Below are positions 30,431 through 39,299 of a stretch of 64,000 nucleotides of DNA, one piece after another. Where the stretch lies: assembly GCF_030732095.1 (NCBI RefSeq), contig NZ_JAVAMQ010000009.1:1-64000 (forward strand), read 5' to 3'. Each line of letters opens with the position of its first letter. Position 1 is the stretch's first letter. The notes under the pieces were generated by a model that made no database searches, was not told the origin of the DNA, and worked only from the letters and a program-made list of their open reading frames with translations. The stretch comes from Paracoccus spongiarum (GTDB taxonomy: Bacteria > Pseudomonadota > Alphaproteobacteria > Rhodobacterales > Rhodobacteraceae). Position numbers and translations under genes: made by a program.

Positions 30431-31029
30431 GCCGGGCGCTCCATCTCGAACAGCTCGGTCACGGTGGCATAGTCCTTGTAGCCCAGCCGGGCGATCCAGC
30501 CCCCCGCGGCGCGCGGGTCGAAGCGGCCCTCGACAATACAGTCGTCGCGCAGATGCACGCCCGTCACCGCGCCCAGCACCATGAAGTTCGCTTCGCCGGC
30601 CAGCGGGATGATCCGCGTCATGCGGCATTCCAGCGCCGCCGCCGCGCCCGCCACGCGCGGACAGTCGATGCTGTGGCATTCCGCGGCCTCGATACCCGTG
30701 GCCTCGAATTCGCTGCGCCCGGCCGGCAGCGGCGCGGATGAGGCATTGACCTGGTCGCGCAGATCGCCCGTCGCGATGTTCACGCAGAACACCCCCGTCT
30801 CGGTGATCTGGGCCACGCTGTCCTTGGTGCCGCGCCGGTCGGGCTTGGTGCTGGTCGAGGCGAACATCACCTGCGGCGGCACATAGGCCACCGCGTTGAA
30901 GAAGGAATAGGGGGCGAGGTTGTCGCCCAGCCGGCCCCGCGTCGAGATCCAGCCGATCGGACGCGGCGCGATCAGCGCGTTGAAGGGGTTGTGGGGCAGG
31001 CCGTGGCCGGCTTCGGGGCGATAGAACAA
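30427..31029 (-). CDS. flavin reductase-like domain protein
   Basis: FMN-binding split-barrel protein of the flavin reductase family (200 aa): [19 protein letters not shown], then [20 protein letters not shown], the FMN-binding block. No ATG fits; the best start is TTG at 31029 with AGGAGG 6 nt upstream. Members transfer hydride from NAD(P)H to free flavin or act as uncharacterised flavoproteins. Overlap with apt suggests joint expression, not a joint pathway. Confidence 0.88.
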   Translation of the reverse strand: MFYRPEAGHGLPHNPFNALIAPRPIGWISTRGRLGDNLAPYSFFNAVAYVPPQVMFASTSTKPDRRGTKDSVAQITETGVFCVNIATGDLRDQVNASSAPLPAGRSEFEATGIEAAECHSIDCPRVAGAAAALECRMTRIIPLAGEANFMVLGAVTGVHLRDDCIVEGRFDPRAAGGWIARLGYKDYATVTELFEMERPA

Positions 31030-31138
31030 GGGCTGCCTCCTGTCATGGTCCGGCCCAACCTGCCACCGCTTTTCGAAAGCCGCAATGTTCCGCCTGCCTG
31101 CGCGGCATGTTAAGGGCGCCGCAGGACAGGGATGCGCG

Positions 31139-31684
31139 ATGTACGAGATCTGCACCGAAACGCCTGACGACGAGCCCGAGGTCGAGGCCCTCTATGACCT
31201 GTGCTTCGCACCGGGCCGCACGGCGCTGTCGTCCTATCGGCTGCGCGAGGGCGTGCCGCGCGTGGCCGATCTGTGCCTGCTGCTGCGCGGCGAGGGGGGC
31301 AGCCTGCAGGCCGCGATCCGCTACTGGCCGGCCCGGATCGGCGCGCATCGAGTGCTGCTGCTGGGTCCGATCGCGGTGCACCCGATCGCCCAGGGCGAAG
31401 GGCTGGGTGCGCTGCTGATGCGCGACAGCCTGGCCCGCGCCGCCCGCGCCGGGTGGGAGCGTGTCCTGCTGGTCGGCGATGCGCCCTATTATTCGCGGTT
31501 CGGCTTCACCCGCCTCGACCATGTCGAGATGCCGCCGCCGACCAATCCCGACCGCGTCCTGGGGCTGGAACTTTGCGAGGGGGCCTGGGTTGACGTCGCG
31601 GGGCCGGTCACCCGCGCCGACACCGCCGCGCCGCCGGCGGGGCTGGCGCAGGGCGGACCGGTCCGCCATATCGACAGGACCTGA
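31139..31684 (+). CDS. GNAT acetyltransferase, YhbS-like
   Basis: A 181-residue N-acetyltransferase: short N-terminal strand (EICTETPDDEPEVEALY), then LLLGPIAVHPIAQGEGLGALLM with the acetyl-CoA pyrophosphate loop, then VLLVGDAPYYSRFGFTR typical of the YhbS group. Start ATG 31139. It is divergent from the flavin reductase and 31 bp before the EcsC gene. Confidence 0.87.
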   Translation: MYEICTETPDDEPEVEALYDLCFAPGRTALSSYRLREGVPRVADLCLLLRGEGGSLQAAIRYWPARIGAHRVLLLGPIAVHPIAQGEGLGALLMRDSLARAARAGWERVLLVGDAPYYSRFGFTRLDHVEMPPPTNPDRVLGLELCEGAWVDVAGPVTRADTAAPPAGLAQGGPVRHIDRT

Positions 31685-31715
31685 AACAACGTCGCGCATC
31701 CGAGAGAGCAGACAG

Positions 31716-32513
31716 ATGGTGCCAACAGCCCAGGCGGTCCTGCCGCCGATCCGTGACCCGGGCGTTCACGACCAGATCGACCGTCTCGCCCGCCGCTATC
31801 TTGACGCGGGCGGGCTGGGAATGGAGGTCATGGCGATTGTCGGCGACAGCGCCGAAAGCCTGATCGGCCGTCTGCCCGCCTTCGTGCGGGCCCGGCTGGA
31901 TCGCATCACCCGTACTGCGCTGAACCGCGCCTTCGGGGCCGCCGCTTCCTCGCGGCGTGTGCTGCGGGACCGGGGCGACTGGTTCAACCGGCTCGCCTCG
32001 ACGGTCAGCGGCGCGGCGGGCGGTGTCGGCGGGCTGCCCGGCGCGATGATCGAACTGCCGGTGACGGTGACGCTGCTGCTGCGCGCCATGCTGGACATCG
32101 CCTCCGAACACGGGCTTGATCCCGACAGCGAGGAGGTGCGGATGGAGTGCCTGCGAATCTTTGCCGCCGCCGGGCCGATGTCCGAGGATGACAGCACCGA
32201 CCTGGGCCTTCTGGCGGCCCGCATGTCGGTCACCGGGCAGACCGTGCAGGGCCTGATCAGCCGCGTCGCGCCCCGCCTGTCGGTGTCGTTGGGCCAGAAG
32301 CTGGCCGCGCAGGCGGCGCCGATCTTCGGCGCGGTGGTCGGCGCCTCGATCAACTACACCTTCGCACGCTATTATCAGGAACTGGCGCGGGTCCATTTCG
32401 GCATCCTGCGGCTTGGCCGCGAAACCGGCCTGCCGCACGAGGCGCTGGTCGAGGCGCTGCGCCTTGCCATCGACCGTCGTGCGCGGCGCGCGCCCCCGCC
32501 CGCGACGGGCTGA
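31716..32513 (+). CDS. EcsC-family protein
   Basis: A 265-residue protein matching the EcsC family in layout: an amphipathic N-terminal helix pair, a central hydrophobic segment GAAGGVGGLPGAMIELPVTVTLLLRAM, and a C-terminal region with QAAPIFGAVVGASINYTFARYYQELA. Family members are associated with membranes or transport but have no defined activity. It likely shares a transcript with the preceding GNAT gene. Confidence 0.8.
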   Translation: MVPTAQAVLPPIRDPGVHDQIDRLARRYLDAGGLGMEVMAIVGDSAESLIGRLPAFVRARLDRITRTALNRAFGAAASSRRVLRDRGDWFNRLASTVSGAAGGVGGLPGAMIELPVTVTLLLRAMLDIASEHGLDPDSEEVRMECLRIFAAAGPMSEDDSTDLGLLAARMSVTGQTVQGLISRVAPRLSVSLGQKLAAQAAPIFGAVVGASINYTFARYYQELARVHFGILRLGRETGLPHEALVEALRLAIDRRARRAPPPATG

Positions 32514-32541
32514 GCGCGGGCAGCCGATCCCGCCCCCGCGT

Positions 32542-34089
32542 TCAGTCCGCGGTCTCGTCCAGCTCCAGCGCGGGGGCCGGCACCGCCAGATCCTCGGTAC
32601 TCAGCGGGCGGGTCGGGCGGGCCAGCCGCGCCCGCGTCACCCAGATCAGCCGGTGCTGCGCGCGGGTGATCGCCACATAGGCCAGCCGCTTCCACAGCGC
32701 GATCCCGGCCTCGCTGCGGTTCGACCATGCGGCGGCCGAGATGTCGGGAGCGAAGACCTGCACATCGGGCCACTGGCTGCCCTGCGACTTGTGGATCGTC
32801 ACCGCGGCGCCGTGCAGGAAGGCCGCGCCCATGCGCGCGGCATAGGGAATGAAGGGTTCGTCCTGATCGGGCATCTCGATCTTGACGATGCTGGCGGCCG
32901 AGAGGCGCGGGTCCTCGGCACGGATGACGTGCAGGCGTGAGAAGCCCGGCTTGCGGCCCGGTCCCAGATAGACGACCTGCGCACCCTTGATCAGCCCGCG
33001 CGCCTCGAGGTCGATGCGCTTCTTGCGGTATTTCAGCGGCAGTTCCAGGCCGTCGCAGATCAGCGGCTCGCCCGGCAGCAGCGCGTCTCCGGGGGCGCCA
33101 TAGGCGGCCCGGAAGGCGTGGATCAGCCGGATCCGCGTGGCGTTGCGCCAGACCAGCACAGGGCTGCGGGACAGAAGGTCGCTGTCCACGCGCTCGGCCC
33201 AGATGACGCGATCGTCGCGGCGGGCGGCGTCTCGGACCATGCGCTCGAAATCGTCGAAGCCCAGCGCCTCGTCGGCCAGCGCATGGGCGAGGTCAAGGAT
33301 CGGGCTGTCATCGGCCTGCCTGTGGATGCGGTTCAGGATCAGCCGCTGCGGGGCGGCAAGGCGGTCGAACACCATCTCGCCCGATTGCCCGACCGGGGCA
33401 AGCTGCGCGGGATCGCCGAACAGCACCAGCACCGGGAAGATCTCGCGCAGGTCGTCGAACTGCCTTTCGTCCAGCATCGAGGCCTCGTCGATCAGCCCGA
33501 CATCCAGCCCCTCCTCGCGCCGCTTCCATCCCTTGATGAAATCCGACCCGCGCAGCCCCGCGGCCGCCAGCGCGCCGGGAACCGAGGCATGGGTGTCATA
33601 GAACGCCTTGGCGCGATCCAGTGCCTCGTCGGGCATGGTATCGGTCTTGGGGCGCGCGCCCTCGCCGGCCAGCCATTCGGCGATCCGTTCGTATTCGGGA
33701 TCGTAGACCGGCGTGTAGAGGATGCGGTGGATGGTCGTTGCGGGCACGCCGCGCATGCGCAGCACGAAGGCCGCCTTGTTGGTCGGCGCCAGCACGGCGA
33801 GACTGCGGCGATCCTTGCGGCGCCGGCCCTCGTAATCGGCGCTGACGATCTCGACCCCGGCCTCTCGCAGCGCGCGGGTGATCTGCGCCAGCAGCAGCGT
33901 CTTGCCGGACCCGGCCTTGCCGATCACCGCCATCACCCGGCCCTTGCCGGGCTGCGGCGGGTGCAGTTCTTCGGCGGTCAGGTCGATCCCCGCCTGGGCG
34001 AAGGTTTCGGCCAGCGCGTCCCAGGCGTCGGCCTGGTCGGGCGACAGGGCAGGAGGCGAGGTCGCGGGGGCGGGGGTCTGGCCGGTCAT
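32542..34089 (-). CDS. RecD-like ATP-dependent DNA helicase
   Basis: Superfamily 1B helicase (515 aa). Walker A GKAGSGKT is at 57-64, motif II is LIDEASML, and motif III region is VLFGDPAQLAPVGQ. The UvrD-like C-terminal part has TIHKSQGSQW and YVAITRAQHRLIWV. The N-terminal region is short, unlike RecD2, and no RecBC partner is adjacent. Such stand-alone proteins occur widely in Rhodobacteraceae. The start was taken at 34089 (MTGQTPAP). Confidence 0.87.
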   Translation of the reverse strand: MTGQTPAPATSPPALSPDQADAWDALAETFAQAGIDLTAEELHPPQPGKGRVMAVIGKAGSGKTLLLAQITRALREAGVEIVSADYEGRRRKDRRSLAVLAPTNKAAFVLRMRGVPATTIHRILYTPVYDPEYERIAEWLAGEGARPKTDTMPDEALDRAKAFYDTHASVPGALAAAGLRGSDFIKGWKRREEGLDVGLIDEASMLDERQFDDLREIFPVLVLFGDPAQLAPVGQSGEMVFDRLAAPQRLILNRIHRQADDSPILDLAHALADEALGFDDFERMVRDAARRDDRVIWAERVDSDLLSRSPVLVWRNATRIRLIHAFRAAYGAPGDALLPGEPLICDGLELPLKYRKKRIDLEARGLIKGAQVVYLGPGRKPGFSRLHVIRAEDPRLSAASIVKIEMPDQDEPFIPYAARMGAAFLHGAAVTIHKSQGSQWPDVQVFAPDISAAAWSNRSEAGIALWKRLAYVAITRAQHRLIWVTRARLARPTRPLSTEDLAVPAPALELDETAD

Positions 34090-34178
34090 GGCCCAGCCTT
34101 AGCCCGGCGCGCGGCGAAAGCGAAGGCCCCCGCAACCATTCGCCGCCCCGCGCGTGTATCCCGGCGGGAGGAGCGCGC

Positions 34179-34385
34179 ATGATCGAGTTGTTTTTCGTCA
34201 CCTGCCTCATGGGCGAGCCCGAGGCCTGCGAGGATCACAGCCTTCTGTTCGAGATGCAGAACGGCCTGTTCTCCTGCATGCTGCAGGGCCAGAACGAACT
34301 GGCCCGCTGGGTCGCGACGCATCCCCGCGAGGTGGTGCGCGAATGGAAATGCCGTCCCGCCCGGCAGGACGGCCGGAAGATCTGA
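34179..34385 (+). CDS. small four-cysteine protein, copy 1
   Basis: A 68-residue protein of unknown function starting MIELFFVTCL. It has four cysteines (C9, C17, C33, C58) and a conserved C-terminal VREWKCR motif. The hydrophobic start is too short for a clear signal peptide. It is paralogous to the gene at 34568-34774: 36 of 68 positions agree, and all four cysteines match. The cysteine pattern suggests disulfides or metal binding, which is inference only. Confidence 0.75.
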   Translation: MIELFFVTCLMGEPEACEDHSLLFEMQNGLFSCMLQGQNELARWVATHPREVVREWKCRPARQDGRKI

Positions 34386-34567
34386 GGCCGCCCCATGCCT
34401 TGGATGGCAAAGATGCAGTCAGCGTCCGCCTGCGGCGGCCGGATTTTCCGGCAGCGGTCGAACTGACCCTTTCGGCAACTGCGTTCTGCGGCCGATTCGG
34501 ATTATCATCCTTTAGTATGAGGGCTGGGGAGCCATGCGTCAGGGAGGAGCCATGAAAGGACGATCCG

Positions 34568-34774
34568 ATGATCGAACTGTTCTTCGTCACCTGCCTGTCG
34601 GCCGATCCGTCGCAGTGCCGTGACCGCAGCCTCGTCTATGCCGATGAGATCGGCGTGATGACCTGCATGATCCGCAGCCAGTCCGAACTGGCCGAATGGA
34701 TCGAACGCCATCCGGCCGAGCGTGTCCGCGAATGGAAGTGCCGGATCCTGGGCGAGGATGGCCGCACCGCCTGA
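34568..34774 (+). CDS. small four-cysteine protein, copy 2
   Basis: Second 68-residue copy, same start, same cysteine spacing and the same ELAxWxxxHPxExVREWKCR ending as copy 1. AAGGA lies 7 nt before its ATG. The 182-bp spacer between copies is non-coding apart from a 23-codon frame starting at 34552 behind an AGGGAGGAG; that short frame overlaps this gene and is unlikely to matter. A convergent terminator follows. Confidence 0.75.
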   Translation: MIELFFVTCLSADPSQCRDRSLVYADEIGVMTCMIRSQSELAEWIERHPAERVREWKCRILGEDGRTA

Positions 34775-34798
34775 GCGGATGCGCCGCGCAACGCAAGA

Positions 34799-34819
34799 CA
34801 CCGCCCTTTCGGGGCGGTG
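34799..34819. terminator. hairpin between convergent genes
   Basis: An 8-bp perfect stem (CACCGCCC at 34799-34806 with GGGCGGTG at 34812-34819) with a 5-nt loop. It can serve both the small-protein gene (plus) and ccrA (minus); T-tails are poor on both sides. Confidence 0.55.
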
Positions 34820-34847
34820 CCTGACGGGTCACCTCGATGCCGGGCGA

Positions 34848-36137
34848 TCAGGACCGGCCCGCCTCCAGCGCATCCTCGAAGGTGCGCAGTCCGGTCGTCG
34901 GCGCCTGCACCAGCACCGACATGTTGCCCGGCTTGTGCTGGTTGCGGTACATCTTCATATGCGCCTCGGGGATGTCCGCCCAGGGGAAGACCTCTGACAT
35001 GCAGGGGTCGAGGCGGCGTTCCAGCATCAGCTTGTTGGCCGCGCTGGCCTGCTTGAGATGCGCGAAATGGCTGCCCTGCACGCGCTTCTGGTGCATCCAC
35101 AGGTAGCGCACGTCGAAGGTGCAGTTGAAGCCGGTGGTGCCGGCGCAGATCACCACCATGCCGCCCTTCTTGCAGACGAAGGTGCTGACCGGGAAGGTCG
35201 CCTCGCCGGGATGCTCGAAGACGATGTCGACATTGTTGCCCTTGCCGGTGATGTCCCAGATCGCCTTGCCGAACTTGCGGACCTCGTTGAACCACTCCTT
35301 GTATTCAGGCGTGTTCACCGTGGGCAACTGGCCCCAGCACTTGAATTCCTTGCGGTTGATGACGCCTTTCGCGCCAAGGCCCATCACGAAGTCGCGCTTG
35401 TCCTCTTCGCTGATGACGCCGATGGCGTTGCCGCCGGCCGCGTTGATCAGCTGGATCGCATAGGATCCCAGCCCGCCCGAGGCGCCCCAGACCAGCACGT
35501 TCATGCCCGGCTTCAGCTCGTGCGGCTCATGCCCGAACAGCATCCGGTAGGCGGTGGCCAGGGTCAGCGTGTAGCAGGCCGATTCCTCCCAGGTCAGGTG
35601 GCGCGGGCGCGGCATCAGCTGCTGCGACTGGACGCGGGTGAACTGGGCAAAGCTGCCGTCCGGCGTCTCGTAGCCCCAGATGCGCTGGGTGGGCGAATAC
35701 ATCGGATCGCCGCCGTTGCATTCCTCGTCGTCGCCGTCGTCCTGGTTGCAGTGGATCACGACCTCGTCGCCGACCTTCCAGCGTTTCACCTTGTCGCCGA
35801 CCGCCCAGACGATCCCCGAGGCGTCCGAGCCGGCGATGTGGTAGGGCTGCTTGTGCACGTCGAACATGCTGATCGGAACACCCAGGCCAGCCCAGATACC
35901 GTTGTAGTTGACGCCGGCCGCCATCACCAGGACCAGCACCTCGTTGCTGTCGATGGTCGGAACGTCCACCACCTCAAGCTGCATGGCCTGGGTCGGCTCA
36001 CCCTGCCGTTCGCGGCGGATCGCCCAGGCATGCATCTGCTTGGGCACATGGCCGAGGGGCGGCATCTCGCCGACGTCATACAGGTCCTTCACGGGTGCGT
36101 CGTAGGGCGCGATCGGGGTCGGGGCGTCCAGAGCCAT
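34848..36137 (-). CDS. ccrA: crotonyl-CoA carboxylase/reductase
   Basis: Key enzyme of the ethylmalonyl-CoA pathway: reductive carboxylation of crotonyl-CoA to (2S)-ethylmalonyl-CoA with NADPH and CO2. It is a medium-chain dehydrogenase/reductase (429 aa) with nucleotide loop GASGGLG at 218-224. The insertion HCNQDDGDDEECNGGDPMYS at 129-148 is typical of Ccr and absent from simple quinone reductases. ATG 36137 has AAGGAG 6 nt upstream. It diverges from ecm, the usual pairing. Confidence 0.96.
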   Translation of the reverse strand: MALDAPTPIAPYDAPVKDLYDVGEMPPLGHVPKQMHAWAIRRERQGEPTQAMQLEVVDVPTIDSNEVLVLVMAAGVNYNGIWAGLGVPISMFDVHKQPYHIAGSDASGIVWAVGDKVKRWKVGDEVVIHCNQDDGDDEECNGGDPMYSPTQRIWGYETPDGSFAQFTRVQSQQLMPRPRHLTWEESACYTLTLATAYRMLFGHEPHELKPGMNVLVWGASGGLGSYAIQLINAAGGNAIGVISEEDKRDFVMGLGAKGVINRKEFKCWGQLPTVNTPEYKEWFNEVRKFGKAIWDITGKGNNVDIVFEHPGEATFPVSTFVCKKGGMVVICAGTTGFNCTFDVRYLWMHQKRVQGSHFAHLKQASAANKLMLERRLDPCMSEVFPWADIPEAHMKMYRNQHKPGNMSVLVQAPTTGLRTFEDALEAGRS

Positions 36138-36200
36138 CAGCATCTCCTTGGCGTCGTGCCGCGGCGCAGAATCGCCACAGCGGATCGGCATGGTCCTACG

Positions 36201-36250
36201 ATGCAATAAGAAACATTGCAACCGGATTGGCGCAAAAATTGTAATATTAT
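36201..36250. promoter_or_regulatory. AT-rich divergent promoter with spaced GCAA boxes
   Basis: Within the 213-bp ccrA/ecm intergenic region there is an AT-rich core containing TGCAAT-N7-ATTGCA (36202-36207 and 36215-36220) and a third GCAA at 36232, spaced 14-15 bp. Rhodobacter PccR-type (ScfR) regulators bind TTTGCAAA-like repeats, so an acyl-CoA-responsive regulator could bind here. The core is also where promoters for both genes should lie (for example TTGCAA at 36216). Confidence 0.4.
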
Positions 36251-36295
36251 GTCCGAAAGTCCCATTCGATTGCCGCGCCGCGGCGAATTGACGGC

Positions 36296-36339
36296 GCAGC
36301 AATCTTTCGGTATCCACAGGTCAACCGAAAGATTGTTGC
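36296..36339. promoter_or_regulatory. 16-bp inverted repeat in the ecm leader
   Basis: Arms 36296-36311 (GCAGCAATCTTTCGGT) and 36324-36339 (ACCGAAAGATTGTTGC) pair at 15 of 16 positions around a 12-bp spacer. The right arm ends one base before the ecm ribosome site. It can be a dimer-binding operator, or in RNA a hairpin close to the SD. Confidence 0.6.
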
Positions 36340-36350
36340 GAGGGACCGCG

Positions 36351-38309
36351 ATGGCCGAGAAGGACAAACCCTGGCTGTTCCGCACCTATGCGGGCCATTC
36401 CACCGCCGTCAAATCGAACGCGCTGTATCGCGGCAACCTGGCGAAGGGGCAGACGGGGCTGTCGGTCGCGTTCGACCTGCCGACGCAGACCGGATATGAC
36501 AGCGACCATGTGCTTGCGCGGGGAGAGGTGGGCAAGGTCGGCGTGCCGGTCTGCCATCTGGGTGACATGCGCGCGCTGTTCGACCAGATCCCTCTGGAAC
36601 AGATGAACACCTCGATGACGATCAACGCGACGGCGCCCTGGCTGCTGTCGTTGTATATCGCCGTGGCCGAGGAACAGGGCGCCGATGTCGCGCGGCTGCA
36701 GGGCACCGTGCAGAACGACCTGATCAAGGAATATCTGTCGCGCGGCACCTATATCTGCCCGCCCAAGCCCAGCCTGGCGATGATCACCGACGTGGCGGCC
36801 TACACGCGCGAGCATCTGCCGAAATGGAACCCGATGAATGTCTGTTCCTATCATCTGCAAGAGGCCGGGGCGACGCCGCAGCAGGAACTGGCCTATGCGC
36901 TGGCCACGGCCATCGCCGTGCTGGACGACCTGAAGGGCAAGGTTCCCGAGGCCGAGTTTCCGGCGATGGTCGGGCGGATCAGCTTTTTCGTGAATGCCGG
37001 CATCCGCTTTGTGACCGAGCTGTGCAAGATGCGCGCCTTTACCGAGTTGTGGGACGAGATCTGCCGCGACCGCTATGGCATCGCGGAGGAGAAGTTTCGC
37101 CGCTTTCGCTATGGCGTGCAGGTCAACAGCCTCGGCCTGACCGAGCAGCAGCCCGAAAACAACGTCTATCGCATCCTGCTGGAAATGCTGGCCGTCACGC
37201 TGTCAAAGAACGCGCGGGCGCGGGCGGTGCAATTGCCGGCCTGGAACGAGGCCCTGGGCCTGCCGCGTCCCTGGGATCAGCAGTGGTCGTTGCGGATGCA
37301 GCAGATCCTGGCCTACGAGACCGACCTGCTGGAATTCGGCGACCTGTTCGACGGCAACCCCGCCATCGCCGCGAAGGTCGAGGAACTGAAGCAGGGCGCC
37401 CGCGACGAATTGCGCCTGCTGGACGAGATGGGCGGCGCCATCGCGGCCATCGACTACATGAAATCCCGGCTTGTCGAATCGAACGCCGAGCGGCTGAACC
37501 GGGTCGAGGCCGGCGAGACGGTCGTGGTCGGGGTGAACCGCTGGCAGCAGGGCGAGGATTCGCCCCTGACCGCGGGCGATGGCGGCATCATGGTCGTCGA
37601 TCCCGCAGTCGAGCAGGATCAGATCGGCCGGCTGCGGGACTGGCGCGACAGCCGCGACGAGGCGGCGGTGCAGGCCGCGCTGGCGGCTCTGCGCGAGGCG
37701 GCGCGGGCCGGGCGGAACATCATGCCGCCTTCCATCGCCGCGGCGAAGGCGGGTGCCACGACGGGCGAATGGGCCGGGGTGATGCGCGCGGTGCATGGCG
37801 AATATCGCGGCCCGACCGGCGTCTCGGCGAGCCCCTCGAACCGCACGGAAGGGTTGGATGACATCCGCGAGGCCGTCGATGCAGTCAGCGCGCGGCTGGG
37901 GCGGCGGCTGAAATTCGTGGTCGGCAAACCGGGCCTGGACGGCCATTCCAACGGCGCCGAACAGATCGCGTTCCGCGCCCGCGATTGCGGCATGGACATC
38001 ACCTATGAGGGGATTCGCCTGACGCCCGAACAGATCGTCGCGCGGGCGGTGGAACAGGACGCGCATGTGATCGGGCTGTCGATCCTGTCGGGCAGCCACC
38101 TGCCATTGATCGAGGAGGTGATGGAGCGGGTCCGGGCCGCGGGCATCGGCCACATCCCGGTGATCGTCGGCGGGATCATTCCCGATGACGACGCGCGGCG
38201 CCTGCTGGCGATGGGCGTGGCGCGGGTCTATACCCCCAAGGATTTCCAGCTGAACGGCATCATGATGGATATCGTGGCGCTGGTCGAGCCGGGCGCCGCG
38301 GCGGCCTGA
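36351..38309 (+). CDS. ecm: (2R)-ethylmalonyl-CoA mutase
   Basis: Coenzyme B12-dependent mutase turning (2R)-ethylmalonyl-CoA into methylsuccinyl-CoA, the third committed reaction of the pathway begun by Ccr. N-terminal TIM-barrel domain opens MAEKDKPWLFRTYAGHST; the B12-binding domain near residue 530 has the DxHxxG signature (GLDGHSNGAEQ). 652 aa, single polypeptide. ATG 36351 was chosen over an upstream frame because it matches the usual start and has GAGGG 6 nt before it. Confidence 0.96.
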   Translation: MAEKDKPWLFRTYAGHSTAVKSNALYRGNLAKGQTGLSVAFDLPTQTGYDSDHVLARGEVGKVGVPVCHLGDMRALFDQIPLEQMNTSMTINATAPWLLSLYIAVAEEQGADVARLQGTVQNDLIKEYLSRGTYICPPKPSLAMITDVAAYTREHLPKWNPMNVCSYHLQEAGATPQQELAYALATAIAVLDDLKGKVPEAEFPAMVGRISFFVNAGIRFVTELCKMRAFTELWDEICRDRYGIAEEKFRRFRYGVQVNSLGLTEQQPENNVYRILLEMLAVTLSKNARARAVQLPAWNEALGLPRPWDQQWSLRMQQILAYETDLLEFGDLFDGNPAIAAKVEELKQGARDELRLLDEMGGAIAAIDYMKSRLVESNAERLNRVEAGETVVVGVNRWQQGEDSPLTAGDGGIMVVDPAVEQDQIGRLRDWRDSRDEAAVQAALAALREAARAGRNIMPPSIAAAKAGATTGEWAGVMRAVHGEYRGPTGVSASPSNRTEGLDDIREAVDAVSARLGRRLKFVVGKPGLDGHSNGAEQIAFRARDCGMDITYEGIRLTPEQIVARAVEQDAHVIGLSILSGSHLPLIEEVMERVRAAGIGHIPVIVGGIIPDDDARRLLAMGVARVYTPKDFQLNGIMMDIVALVEPGAAAA

Positions 38310-38330
38310 TCCGCGCGATGCATCGGGGTG

Positions 38331-38356
38331 AAAAAAGGGGGCCGAACGGCCCCCTT
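38331..38356 (-). terminator. terminator of the fasciclin gene
   Basis: Stem GGGGGCC/GGCCCCC (38337-38343 and 38348-38354). On the minus strand it is followed by six T's (38331-38336), making a good terminator for the gene ending at 38381; it may also stop ecm transcripts. Confidence 0.8.
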
Positions 38357-38380
38357 CGTCATGCGCGCGACTGGTCGGCC

Positions 38381-38902
38381 CTACATCGCCGGCATCAGCA
38401 CGCCGTCGATGACATGGACGACACCATTGCCCGCGGCAAGATCGGCGGCGGTCACGGTGACCACATCGTTGATCTTCACCATGCCATCGGCCACGGTCAG
38501 GTTCAGCTTGCAATTGCCGACCGTGGTCACTTCGGCGGTGCCGCCGCCCTGTTCCACCATCGCGATCACATCGGCCGCCATCGCCTTGGCCGCGACCGCA
38601 TGACAGCCGAGAATGGCCTTCAGCGTGTCCTTGCTTTCCTCGGCCAGCGCGGCGTCAAGCGCACCGGCAGGCAGCGCGGCGAAGGCCGCGTCGGTGGGGG
38701 CAAAGATCGTGAACGGTCCCTCGCCCGACAGGGTCTCGGCCATGCCCGCCTCGACCACGGCGGTTTCAAGCGTGGTGTGATCGTCCGAATTCACGACAAT
38801 GTCGACGACCGTTGCGGGCATGTCCCCGTGCATGTCGGCATAGGCGACCGACCCCATCAGGACGGCGCTGGCGGCGAGGGCGGTGATCTTGGTCAGCTGC
38901 AT
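38381..38902 (-). CDS. secreted fasciclin-domain protein
   Basis: Single FAS1-domain protein (173 aa) with signal peptide MQLTKITALAASAVLMGSVAYA (cleavage after A-Y-A, residues 20-22). FAS1 boxes are TIFAPTDAAFAALPAG (H1) and VVHVIDGVLMP (H2). Family members are extracellular or periplasmic adhesion or stress proteins; the role here is unknown. GGAGG lies 6 nt before ATG 38902. Monocistronic, with its own terminator. Confidence 0.9.
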   Translation of the reverse strand: MQLTKITALAASAVLMGSVAYADMHGDMPATVVDIVVNSDDHTTLETAVVEAGMAETLSGEGPFTIFAPTDAAFAALPAGALDAALAEESKDTLKAILGCHAVAAKAMAADVIAMVEQGGGTAEVTTVGNCKLNLTVADGMVKINDVVTVTAADLAAGNGVVHVIDGVLMPAM

Positions 38903-39015
38903 CGTGATCCTCCATCTATCGAAGCATGTGCGCACAGACACGGACCGCCCGTCGCGGGCGGTGCAGGGGATGACGAATTCGTGATGGGCGCGTCGCGCGC
39001 CGCGCGATGCACATG

Positions 39016-39042
39016 AAAAACGCCGCCCGGATCGGGGCGGCG
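39016..39042 (-). terminator. terminator after rpmE
   Basis: Stem CGCCGCCC/GGGCGGCG (39021-39028 and 39035-39042); read on the minus strand it ends in TTTTT (39016-39020). It closes the rpsP-rimM-trmD-rplS-rpmE transcript. Confidence 0.85.
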
Positions 39043-39066
39043 TCCTGCGTCGCGATGGCCGTCGGA

Positions 39067-39288
39067 TCAGAAGCCGAGGCCGGCGTATTTGTTCTTGAAC
39101 TTGGACACGCGCCCGCCGGTATCCATCAGGCGCGACGAGCCGCCGGTCCAGGCCGGGTGCGAGGTCGGGTCGATGTCCAGCGACATGGAATCGCCCTCGG
39201 CGCCCCAGGTCGAACGGGTCTGATACACGGTCCCGTCGGTCATCTTGACTTCGATCAAGTGGTAGTCGGGGTGAATGTCTTTTCTCAT
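39067..39288 (-). CDS. rpmE: 50S ribosomal protein L31
   Basis: Ribosomal protein bL31 (73 aa), starting [19 protein letters not shown]. It lacks all cysteines and so is the zinc-free type. The conserved HPAWTGG and [10 protein letters not shown] blocks are present. It is 11 bp after rplS on the same transcript. Confidence 0.96.
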   Translation of the reverse strand: MRKDIHPDYHLIEVKMTDGTVYQTRSTWGAEGDSMSLDIDPTSHPAWTGGSSRLMDTGGRVSKFKNKYAGLGF

Positions 39289-39299
39289 CGGGTGACCTC

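Noticed and set aside
34552..34623. 23-codon frame behind AGGGAGGAG overlapping small-protein copy 2
   Set aside because: Out of frame with the conserved gene, which has its own AAGGA; no sign of conservation can be judged.
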